A stretch of 64,000 bases of DNA, from assembly GCF_002101375.1 (NCBI RefSeq), contig NZ_CP015207.1, forward strand, positions 2,682,001 to 2,746,000. Direction: 5' to 3'. The notes beneath the pieces are model-generated. The model was not told the origin of the DNA, searched no databases, and saw only the letters and a program-made list of their open reading frames with translations. Of this stretch, positions 1 through 7,761 are shown in pieces. Within the stretch, counting starts at the first letter, position 1; each line of letters begins with the position of its first letter. Source of the stretch: Sporosarcina ureae (GTDB lineage: Bacteria; Bacillota; Bacilli; Bacillales_A; Planococcaceae). Both the position numbers and the translations under genes were made by a program.

Positions 1-510
1 TCCAAGGAATTTTTGAAACGTATTGAGCGCACTGGTTTCGGGAAATATTTATTCTATCACTGGCGTTTTAATGCAGATCGTACAAAAAATGAAGAGTTCG
101 TGTTAAATGATCCTCGATACGATGGTTCAACTATCCTAGTTGCACATGATAACTTCGGTTGTGGATCATCTCGCGAACACGCACCTTGGGCAATTTTGGA
201 TTACGGATTCCGAGTTGTTATTGCACCAAGCTTTGCAGATATATTCTATAGTAATTGCTTCAAGAACGGCATTTTACCGATTAGGCTATCTGTTGCAGAA
301 ATTGATGAGTTTCTACAAAAAGGGAAAAAAGCCCCGTATACATTAACAGTGAGTCTCGAGGACCAGACTGTAGCAGGTGAGGATGGTTCGGTGTATAGCT
401 TTGATATTGATCCGTATAATAAAAAGATGTTGTTGAACGGGTGGGATGAGATTTCCCTGACCTTCCAATATGAAGATAAGATTACAGAGTACGAACAAAA
501 ACATGCATAA
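1..510 (+). CDS. leuD: 3-isopropylmalate dehydratase small subunit, 5'-truncated by window edge
   Basis: This is the small subunit of isopropylmalate isomerase, which with LeuC converts 2-isopropylmalate to 3-isopropylmalate in leucine biosynthesis in the cytoplasm. The frame is open from base 1 and reads SKEFLKRIERTGFGKY, which matches the family region starting about 30 residues into the protein, so the true start lies outside the window and the in-window TTG at 13 is not the start. The family hallmark GCGSSREHAPWA and the segment APSFADIF are present, and the C-terminus LLNGWDEISLT is typical. About 169 residues are visible of an expected 195-200. A hairpin terminator follows directly, so it is probably the last gene of a leu operon. 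Confidence 0.95.
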   Translation, partial: SKEFLKRIERTGFGKYLFYHWRFNADRTKNEEFVLNDPRYDGSTILVAHDNFGCGSSREHAPWAILDYGFRVVIAPSFADIFYSNCFKNGILPIRLSVAEIDEFLQKGKKAPYTLTVSLEDQTVAGEDGSVYSFDIDPYNKKMLLNGWDEISLTFQYEDKITEYEQKHA

Positions 511-513
511 CTC

Positions 514-552
514 AAAACAGTTCATCGCTTACTTAGCATGAACTGTTTTTTC
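514..552 (+). terminator. Rho-independent terminator after leuD
   Basis: A 12-bp inverted repeat (AAAACAGTTCAT at 514-525 and its complement ending near 549) encloses a short loop and is followed by a T run. It lies 3 bases after the leuD stop. Confidence 0.85.
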
Positions 553-723
553 GTGTGGGCATAAATAGTGAAGGTAAAGTGTAAAATTTTGAAACTATTT
601 CTATTTTTCTACGTCTGTACGCTGCGGTTACAATGAATTGAAAAGTAGCCTAAGTACGTATCACAGCTTTACAGTATGGAGTATTCTTCCTTTACAATGA
701 AAGCCCAAATGAAATGTTTGGTA

Positions 724-732
724 TGCTATAAT
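724..732 (+). promoter_or_regulatory. Extended -10 promoter for the SLH gene
   Basis: TGCTATAAT is a perfect extended -10 (TGnTATAAT) 60 bases before the ATG at 792. No good -35 hexamer is visible at 17 bp, which is acceptable for an extended -10 promoter. This assignment is inferred from sequence only. Confidence 0.4.
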
Positions 733-791
733 TGTCGAAGGAAACTACATACTAAAATCAAGAAATTCAAAGACTGGAGTTGATTTTTAAG

Positions 792-3056
792 ATGTTCAGC
801 GCATCAAAGAAAAGTACATTCGCTATTTTTAATTCTTTTCTCATCGTGATGTTATGCTTCATTGTACTACCAATACATGCGCAAGCGGAAACGGTAAACC
901 AACGTTTCTCCGATGTAGGGAATGAATATTGGGCAAAAGATGAAGTAATGCAGCTCGTGGAAGAAGGAATCATTAACGGATACCAAGATTTGCAATTCCG
1001 ACCAGGCATCAGTATTAAACGTGGACAAGCAGCAAACTTGCTGACTGCGGCCTTGAAATTACCGGAAGCTCCCTACCAGCCGATATTCAAGGATGTCAGC
1101 GCAAAGTCATCTTACTTACGCGGTGCCATGTCTACTTATCAAGAAGGTATATTTAAAGGAAAGCCCGATGGTAACTTCGGTGTAAGTGATGAATTAACAC
1201 GTGAACAAATGGCCAGTGTGCTAGTTCATGCATTTAAATTAAAAGACACAGGTGAAAAAGTACAATTTACTGATGAGAATAAAATTAGTGAATCTCACAG
1301 ATATGGCGTCAAAGTACTTATGCAACACGGCATTACCACAGGTAAGGAGGACGGATCCTTTGCTCCAAAACTTTCCGTAAACCGTGGTTCATTCGCTGTA
1401 TTCCTACATAGAGCAATGATTCAAGCAGGACTTCTTGAAAAAAAGCAACCGATTGTTTTCAATAAAATACAAACTATGGGGAAATTTGATCCGATACGTT
1501 TTAATCAATTTCTTACGGAAGTCCCCCTAACGCAAGAAGGACAGACATACTTGCGGTCAAACCATTTCATGTCTTTAACAGCTAAGCGAGTAAAAGCCCA
1601 TGGACATGCAACGGATCATATTTATGTCTATGGTGTCAGTGAAAGAAAAAATACGAGAGTCACTGTAACGAAACGCGAATTGCCAAATGGCGATTACTTT
1701 ACATTCGTAGAGTTGAGAAACCCTGACCGTCTGCCGATTCGTGTCGACTTGGTACGAATTGATGGAGATATTAAAACGAATTCGATGGAACGTTTCGATA
1801 AGTTCCCTATGAAAAAAGATGTAGATGAAACATTCGGATTCGATATTGCTACTTCGCCAGTTGGTGTTCTTGAAACGATTTCGCAACAAGGTACTGGACA
1901 GCAAATGATATCAAAAACCTATCGTTCACGTGAGCTTGAGTTAAAATACCGTAATGGTGCAGTCAGCAGAACACGAGAACTCCAGGACGAGAAAGAATCG
2001 TACAGCAATATTCTTATGGGTGATAATCGTGTATCAGTGTATGAGTTAAACTCTAGAGGGTACGATGTAGTGGATCAATGGTATCTTTCATCCAATAAAA
2101 AACTCTTTTCGTCAAAAGAAAGATTGGATTCATGGCTTCGTGAGTCCATTACCAACTATAAAAAGCGCAATAAATGGTATACAGCACAAGGGCCATACAA
2201 TAAGATGGCAACTACTATCGAGCCGATGCCTGCTTCAGGGCGAGGATATGGTCGTAATTTACTTTTAGTAAAAGAAGATCGTGTCATGTTGTTATACAAC
2301 CAAACGAAAGAACGCTATTATGAAGATATTTTGCATAACTCCTTTACGAACTTAGCTATCTTTAGAGGAAGTAAGCCGTATTGGGAAACTGAAGTGACTA
2401 GTACGTATTTGACGAATTTATATGGCTTTACAGCGCCATTCGTCGATACACGCTTCAATGAACAGATTGCACTATTCCTTTATAATGGTGGCAAAGCATT
2501 CAATCATAAAGATTACAACGAAGGCTTACGTAACTATGCGAACTTGCTTGTTCAGCAACATAGAAAAGGGAATGTAAACTTCTTGTCTCCAACTGCCTAT
2601 TATATTCCGGATTACTTCCCGGCAAAATCACAAGTGAAGACCCATACGTCAATGAATCATTTACTAGGCGGCATGAACATTCTCTTGCTTGCATTCCAGG
2701 AGTTCAATGATCCGGTCTATTTGGAAAATGCCAGTGCCATTGAAAAAGCGATTCGCTTTGAAGAAAAGAAATGGACGCGTCCAAATGGGGACATTTGGTA
2801 CAAACGTGCCCCAAATGGTCAATTTTCAGGAACAGATTATGTTCATCTGACATTAGAAGACTTAATTTATTCTTATGAAAAATGGTCACAAGTCGATCAG
2901 TCGAAAGCTAAAGTATTTGAGCGGATGATTAAATCGAAGGCTGGTTATTTGAACAGTACGAAAAAAGGTTATACGACGAAAATCAAAGAAGGTTTGAAAC
3001 GTATCAACATGTCTCACTTATTGCCAGCAGGTAAAGAGTATACAGACGCATTGTAA
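792..3056 (+). CDS. SLH-domain surface protein with uncharacterised C-terminal region
   Basis: This is a secreted 754-aa protein. The N-terminus is a signal peptide (positive KK, hydrophobic stretch, likely cleavage after AQA around residue 33). Three SLH domains follow at roughly residues 38-210, each with the F-x-D-V start and a GYQD/GKPD/GKED-type turn, so the protein should be tethered to pyruvylated secondary wall polymer. The remaining ~540 residues are not recognised. The last third has repeated alpha-helical segments with aromatic residues, which could be an alpha/alpha-barrel glycan-active fold, but that is a guess. I chose ATG 792 because GGAG at 776-779 sits 12 bases upstream; the upstream in-frame TTG at 780 directly abuts that RBS. 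Confidence 0.85.
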   Translation: MFSASKKSTFAIFNSFLIVMLCFIVLPIHAQAETVNQRFSDVGNEYWAKDEVMQLVEEGIINGYQDLQFRPGISIKRGQAANLLTAALKLPEAPYQPIFKDVSAKSSYLRGAMSTYQEGIFKGKPDGNFGVSDELTREQMASVLVHAFKLKDTGEKVQFTDENKISESHRYGVKVLMQHGITTGKEDGSFAPKLSVNRGSFAVFLHRAMIQAGLLEKKQPIVFNKIQTMGKFDPIRFNQFLTEVPLTQEGQTYLRSNHFMSLTAKRVKAHGHATDHIYVYGVSERKNTRVTVTKRELPNGDYFTFVELRNPDRLPIRVDLVRIDGDIKTNSMERFDKFPMKKDVDETFGFDIATSPVGVLETISQQGTGQQMISKTYRSRELELKYRNGAVSRTRELQDEKESYSNILMGDNRVSVYELNSRGYDVVDQWYLSSNKKLFSSKERLDSWLRESITNYKKRNKWYTAQGPYNKMATTIEPMPASGRGYGRNLLLVKEDRVMLLYNQTKERYYEDILHNSFTNLAIFRGSKPYWETEVTSTYLTNLYGFTAPFVDTRFNEQIALFLYNGGKAFNHKDYNEGLRNYANLLVQQHRKGNVNFLSPTAYYIPDYFPAKSQVKTHTSMNHLLGGMNILLLAFQEFNDPVYLENASAIEKAIRFEEKKWTRPNGDIWYKRAPNGQFSGTDYVHLTLEDLIYSYEKWSQVDQSKAKVFERMIKSKAGYLNSTKKGYTTKIKEGLKRINMSHLLPAGKEYTDAL

Positions 3057-3065
3057 TGAAGCCAT

Positions 3066-3099
3066 CACCATCTCCGTTCGTCTAGGAGATGGTGTTTTG
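3066..3099 (+). terminator. Rho-independent terminator
   Basis: A perfect 10-bp stem CACCATCTCC/GGAGATGGTG (3066-3075 and 3085-3094) is followed by TTTTG. It ends the SLH gene. Confidence 0.85.
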
Positions 3100-3170
3100 T
3101 TGTTTTACTGAGCAATTAAAGTGGATGGCAATTCTAGATGGATTGAGGGGTATCCTGGTGAAGATGAATA

Positions 3171-3301
3171 GAGCGGTTACTAACGCGCATAGAGCGCTTG
3201 CTGAGTTTCATAGAGCGATTACTTAGTTAGATAGAGCGTTTTCGAGGGATTGTAGAGCACTTTTGAAGGTTTATGAGCGGATATCACAGAACTATGAGCA
3301 T
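3171..3301 (-). repeat. 21-bp-periodic GAGCG array (array 1)
   Basis: A GAGCG or GAGCA core preceded by A or T occurs at 3171, 3192, 3213, 3234, 3255, 3275 and 3296. All steps are 21 bp except one of 20. Spacer sequence is mostly unconserved. The array fills the convergent gap between two SLH genes, and monomers such as GAGCGATTAC are shared with the array at 7.2-7.5 kb when that one is read on the opposite strand. No open reading frame or known element explains it. Confidence 0.75.
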
Positions 3302-3330
3302 TTCTTCTTCTTAAATGATTCTCCACACTA

Positions 3331-3369
3331 AAAACCACCATCTCCTAAGCAACTGGAGATGGTGGTTTC
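3331..3369 (-). terminator. Terminator of the SLH-glucosaminidase gene
   Basis: A 14-bp perfect stem (3332-3345 with 3355-3368) has an A run on its low-coordinate side, which reads as a T run on the minus strand. It could work in both directions. Confidence 0.85.
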
Positions 3370-3378
3370 ACGGTCTAT

Positions 3379-5403
3379 TTAATTAATAAGCGTCACTAGA
3401 TCGGAACGGATCCAGCCATATGGTTCGTTGATTTGTTGTGTCCCTGGATTGATATCCAGACGCACCTTGTACCAAACAAAACCATCTGCGCCTGTCGTAC
3501 GATCCGTAACAATTAGTGGATAGCCGAATGCTGCCAGATTACCTGGATGCTTGGGCTTGTAAGAGAATAGAATATTATTTTTATTCCCCGTTTCAGGGCT
3601 TGTCCGAATATTAACTGCTGTATTGCCTGTATAGGAAATCACAGCTAATTGCGCTTGGTTCGCATCTTTATTACCTAGGAACTGATCGATCCGCCACATA
3701 TGGCCCGCAATCTTACTTCCCCAGAAAGGATCCGATGCATACTTCATATTGAAGCCGACAGCTTTATTTCCTGGAGCTGCACCATTGGCATAAGCACCGA
3801 GTGGATTCGCATAGTTTAAGTTGATGTAGCGTGTGATGAATGCATCGACACTTTTCGTCGGATTACTATAGACTTCACCTTTATCTGGTGAAGAATCAAA
3901 TACGCGGATACCGAAAATGTTGTTTTTCTGCTGTGCATTGCCACTCATTCCATAATCACTCTCATGTATAGCGGTTGCTAAAATGAACATCGCATTGACG
4001 TTATGCTGTTTTTCCATTTGTTTTACATACGTACCCAATCCGATTAATTTCGACTTAGTTGTAGCATTTTTATAGCGTGCAATACCTGTTTTTTGTCTGG
4101 CTTGTAATGCATTAGAAATAAAACGATCTAGTTCCTGTCCAGTGTAAGTAGAGGGCTGGCGCACGGATTGGAATTGGAAATACGGATAATAGGTAATAGT
4201 CGCCGTACCGTTCAATTCTTTAAAATGAACACCATCGTTACTTGTATAGGTCTGTCCTTTTTTCATTGCGGGAGAAGCCGGGCCTACTGTATACTCTGCG
4301 TAACTGCCTTTATATTGTTTCGTCTTGGCATCGTACGTACGATAATATGGTTGGTGAATGAGTAAGCCGTCGCTTGTTACTTTATACTGGCTTGCCCCTT
4401 TAGATAATAATGAAGGGACTAGATCGATTTCATCGTGTTTTGCATAATAGGTATAGCCGCCTACGTCTACTACAACACGTTCTGCGCTACTGCCTACATA
4501 GTCCAGTTCATACCCTTTCTGGATATATGTCACTTCGTTTTTTAATGTGGGGTCACTATATAGTGACGTATACTGCTTTGGGTTTTCTGAAGCAAATGCC
4601 TGACCTGACTTCATTTTGATGATTGTATTATTAACGGAAATCGCCTGAATGTTTGAAGAGGCATTATATGCTGCTAATGCATCTTCAAACGTGAGGTATG
4701 ATTCATTTGTTACATTCAGCTGATTGTTTGAAATGGCGCTGACTTTATGCACTTTAGGGTTTTCCGTACCGCCAACATCCGTTGGGGGACGAGTATTGCC
4801 TTTTCCGTCAGCGACTGCGAACATACGGAATAAAAATGCAGAAGCATGAGCAATCGTTGCGTTACTTGTCGGTTTGAAATACCCTTGATCTCCTCGTATG
4901 ATATTCAATGAAGAAGCCGCAGATACAGCCGGTATGAAGTTCGAAGAGATTTTCTTGCTATCTTTAAATTGAACTGTAGGTGTATTGACAGAGATATCAA
5001 GGAAGCGGAATGCTTTAAATATCATTCCTGCCATTTGCTGTCGAGTAATCTGCTGATTCGCCTTGAATGTACCATCAGGATATCCTGCTAAAATTCCAGC
5101 ACCTGCAGCATTTTGAATCTCAATAGTGCGGGAATGATTTGCTTTTAAATCCTTAAAGGTATATCTTGTCGAAGCAGGTAATTCGAGTGAACGTGCCAAA
5201 TACGAAGCAAATTCTCCTCGCGTGACCGCACGATTCGGATAGACATTCCCTTTTGCATCCTTTTGTATCACGCCTTTATCTACCCAAAATGTCAGTTCTT
5301 GCTGCATTTGATGACCAGTGAAATCATTTGCACTTGCCACTGGTGTGAAGATAGGAGAAGCTAGCAAAAGCGAAAGTGTCAGTAATGTAATCAAACGTTT
5401 CAA
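3379..5403 (-). CDS. SLH-domain beta-N-acetylglucosaminidase (GH73-like)
   Basis: This is a secreted 674-aa wall hydrolase. It has a signal peptide (KR, hydrophobic stretch, cleavage near ASA at residue 25) and three SLH domains at about 30-195. A linker region precedes a glucosaminidase domain at about 450-590, with the typical segments NAMFILATAIHESDYG (catalytic Glu in HES) and NNIFGIRVFD, and the conserved spacing to the NPLGAYANG and YASDPFWG motifs. A C-terminal SH3-like module (about 595-674) contains NIRTSPETGN. It should cleave the glycan backbone of peptidoglycan while held in the wall by its SLH domains. The start has an AGGAGG site just upstream (minus strand). It is convergent with the preceding SLH gene. 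Confidence 0.9.
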   Translation of the reverse strand: MKRLITLLTLSLLLASPIFTPVASANDFTGHQMQQELTFWVDKGVIQKDAKGNVYPNRAVTRGEFASYLARSLELPASTRYTFKDLKANHSRTIEIQNAAGAGILAGYPDGTFKANQQITRQQMAGMIFKAFRFLDISVNTPTVQFKDSKKISSNFIPAVSAASSLNIIRGDQGYFKPTSNATIAHASAFLFRMFAVADGKGNTRPPTDVGGTENPKVHKVSAISNNQLNVTNESYLTFEDALAAYNASSNIQAISVNNTIIKMKSGQAFASENPKQYTSLYSDPTLKNEVTYIQKGYELDYVGSSAERVVVDVGGYTYYAKHDEIDLVPSLLSKGASQYKVTSDGLLIHQPYYRTYDAKTKQYKGSYAEYTVGPASPAMKKGQTYTSNDGVHFKELNGTATITYYPYFQFQSVRQPSTYTGQELDRFISNALQARQKTGIARYKNATTKSKLIGLGTYVKQMEKQHNVNAMFILATAIHESDYGMSGNAQQKNNIFGIRVFDSSPDKGEVYSNPTKSVDAFITRYINLNYANPLGAYANGAAPGNKAVGFNMKYASDPFWGSKIAGHMWRIDQFLGNKDANQAQLAVISYTGNTAVNIRTSPETGNKNNILFSYKPKHPGNLAAFGYPLIVTDRTTGADGFVWYKVRLDINPGTQQINEPYGWIRSDLVTLIN

Positions 5404-5712
5404 ATCAAAACCTCCTATATAAATCTCCTACTATTGTAGCAGAAAGGACTATTATTGGTAAGCACCTTTTGGTATATTAATAGACTATTATTGTAATTAA
5501 TTCCTGTATAATGAGTGGTATTACTAGAACGGTAGGATAAAAGGGCATACCAATTATTAAAAATACGCTTGAAGGTTGAAATACCAAATATAACAATAAA
5601 CGACAATCTACAATTATTTGAAAAGATGCAACGAATGCTTTCACTATTCCGTCCTAGATAGTGATATAATGCAACAAGGAACTAGCAAGCGTAGAAAGGG
5701 TTTTATAGACTA

Positions 5713-7182
5713 ATGAATATATGGAAACAACGATTAGAAAAACAAAACACAAGTACCATACTGATTGCAGTAGCAGTGATGATCATTGCACTATTGCTGC
5801 CGTCAAAGATAGCATTACTCGGAACGGCCTTATTTTTTGTCCTATTTTCTATCATTAAACCCCAGCAAAGTATTCTATTTCTGGTTATCTACGTCAACAT
5901 CCGACCATTTTTGCTAGAAGTGAATAGTGGGATGAAGTTAATAGGAGATTTAATTATTTTTGTCGTATTTGCGTGGACATTGTTCCAGTACCGACATAAT
6001 ATTCGTTCTCTATTTACATTCAAATGGTTTGAGTGGTCTTACTTTGCCTTTATTTTATTTGGCTCGATCGTAGGATTCTTGAACGATGTCACACCGACTT
6101 CTATTATTTTCCAAGTCCGAACATTTTTGATTATGTATTTGCTTTACTACATCATTTCAAGAATGACATTGACGAACAAATGGCTACAACAACTTGCGTG
6201 GGTGACAGTGTTTTTGAACATTGTGATGTCGCTTCATGGTTTAGTGGAAAAACTGTCATTGCGTCAGTGGTTGCTTCCTGAAGAATGGAAGTATAAAGTT
6301 TTATCTGCAACAAATGCTGTGCGTATTTACGGACTTACCGGTAATCCGAACTCTTTGGCATTATCCCTATTTTTCGGGATTATCGGGATCGTTTATTTGC
6401 AACATGTTTACCAGCAGAATAAATACAAATGGACATTTCGTGTATTACTCGTATTGTTCTTCGGTATTCTAGTTCTTACTTATTCAAGAGGAACTTGGAT
6501 TTCAGCAGTGGTGTTCGGTATTGTCTTTATCCTTATGACGAAAAAATGGTATCTTCTGAAACGACTAGTGATTGCAGGTGTCGCATCAATTATCTTGATA
6601 TATTATCCAGTAAACTTAGCTGTACAATATATAACAGAGTTAGGTGTGACAGTTGATGAAAAGCCTAGCGGGGCGGGAAGTATCGGGGGACGCTTCGGTG
6701 AAACGTTTGATGAGAAGAACTTAGCGCTCATGACTGAGAGCGGAAGGTTTTTCTATATTAGTAAAGGGTTTGAGATCTTCGGTGATCATCCTATAACGGG
6801 AACAGGATTCGGTTCATTCGGCGGTTCAGCCACATTATCGTATGGGTCACCGATTTATGACCATTATGGTATCAATTCGGATATTTACGGTGGAAAGTAT
6901 TTCTACTCAGACAATCAATATATTCAAGTGATTGCAGAAACCGGCATAATCGGAGTATTGATTTTCGCGCTCTTCTTACTAAGTATGTTGTGGTACTTCT
7001 GGAAATCACGTCACACGAATTTCGGTGTATTTATGATTGCACTATGGTTTTCAACAGGCGTTTCCGGAATGTACTATAATATTTGGGAACTGAAGATGTA
7101 TACATTGTTTTACTTTATCTTGCTTGGTGCATTTGTTGCGTTTAGCAAGCAGCAAGACACATCGAAACCTACGAATGGTTAA
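5713..7182 (+). CDS. O-antigen ligase/polymerase-like membrane protein (Wzy/WaaL family)
   Basis: This is a 489-aa polytopic membrane protein with about 11-12 hydrophobic segments and a large extracytoplasmic loop at about 310-400. The YSRGTW motif near residue 257 and the loop segment ITGTGFGSFGG are typical of the O-antigen ligase (Wzy_C) family, whose members join or polymerise lipid-linked glycans outside the membrane. With csaB two genes downstream, a role in building or attaching wall polysaccharide or S-layer glycan is likely but not shown. The ATG is preceded by GAAAGGG 12 bases upstream. A TATAAT lies at 5665-5670, overlapped on its 5' side by the inverted repeat CACTAT...ATAGTG. Confidence 0.8.
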   Translation: MNIWKQRLEKQNTSTILIAVAVMIIALLLPSKIALLGTALFFVLFSIIKPQQSILFLVIYVNIRPFLLEVNSGMKLIGDLIIFVVFAWTLFQYRHNIRSLFTFKWFEWSYFAFILFGSIVGFLNDVTPTSIIFQVRTFLIMYLLYYIISRMTLTNKWLQQLAWVTVFLNIVMSLHGLVEKLSLRQWLLPEEWKYKVLSATNAVRIYGLTGNPNSLALSLFFGIIGIVYLQHVYQQNKYKWTFRVLLVLFFGILVLTYSRGTWISAVVFGIVFILMTKKWYLLKRLVIAGVASIILIYYPVNLAVQYITELGVTVDEKPSGAGSIGGRFGETFDEKNLALMTESGRFFYISKGFEIFGDHPITGTGFGSFGGSATLSYGSPIYDHYGINSDIYGGKYFYSDNQYIQVIAETGIIGVLIFALFLLSMLWYFWKSRHTNFGVFMIALWFSTGVSGMYYNIWELKMYTLFYFILLGAFVAFSKQQDTSKPTNG

Positions 7183-7204
7183 TCCATTCGTAGGTTTTTT
7201 TGGG
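7165..7204 (+). terminator. Terminator overlapping the 3' end of the ligase-like gene
   Basis: A 14-bp perfect stem (7165-7178 with 7184-7197) followed by eight T spans the stop codon at 7180-7182. Confidence 0.9.
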
Positions 7205-7216
7205 GGGAGATACGCG

Positions 7217-7545
7217 GTAATCGCTCAATGTTGTTTGGGATCCGCTCATAGCCCCGTGGTAATCGCTCAATGTTGTTTGGAATCCGCTCAAAGCCCCGTG
7301 GTAATCGCTCAATGTTGTTTGGAATCCGCTCAAAGTCACGCGGTAATCGCTCAATGTTGTTTGGAAAACGCTCATAGCCCCGTGGTAATCGCTCAATGTT
7401 GTTTGGGATCCGCTCATAGCCCCGTGGTAATCGCTCAATGTTGTTTGGAATCCGCTCATAGCCCCGTGGTAATCGCTCAATGTTGTTTGGAATCCGCTCA
7501 AAGTCACGCGGTAACCGCTCAATACAGACTAAAACCCGCTCATTG
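7217..7545 (+). repeat. Exact 21-bp-periodic CGCTCA array (array 2), 42-bp higher-order unit
   Basis: CGCTCA occurs 16 times at exactly 21-bp steps, from 7222 to 7537. Two monomer types alternate, one with AATGTTGTTTGG and one with TAGCCCCGTGG after the core, giving a 42-bp higher-order unit repeated about 7.5 times with few substitutions. It lies after the terminator of the ligase-like gene and before the next SLH gene. Because 42 is a multiple of 3, both strands show open frames (14-residue repeats), but they lack ribosome binding sites and I regard them as by-products. Confidence 0.9.
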
Positions 7546-7761
7546 TTTCATCCAAGATCCACGTCTCGAGCTAAAATAAGTGATAAGCATCATAAATCCA
7601 AACCACCAATTCATAAGATCCCTATATCTCTCTCAAATTCCACAATTCTGCTTTTCTTTACTTATTTCGTTCAAACGGTGCATGAAAACATAGGCCTTAT
7701 TTGATAGACTAGAGATTGATAAGAGTAGGAAAGGTGGAGTTGTGTTATCGTACAAAATACT
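7546..7761. other. Leader and intergenic region before the NAGPA-SLH gene
   Basis: About 215 bases with no gene. The region is AT-rich after 7600 and contains a strong Shine-Dalgarno-like AAGGTGGAG at 7731-7739. No convincing -35/-10 pair was identified. Confidence 0.4.

Noticed and set aside
7124..7579. Open frames with 14-residue repeats on both strands
   Set aside because: A 42-bp tandem repeat automatically gives periodic frames; there is no RBS and the plus frame begins inside the upstream gene.
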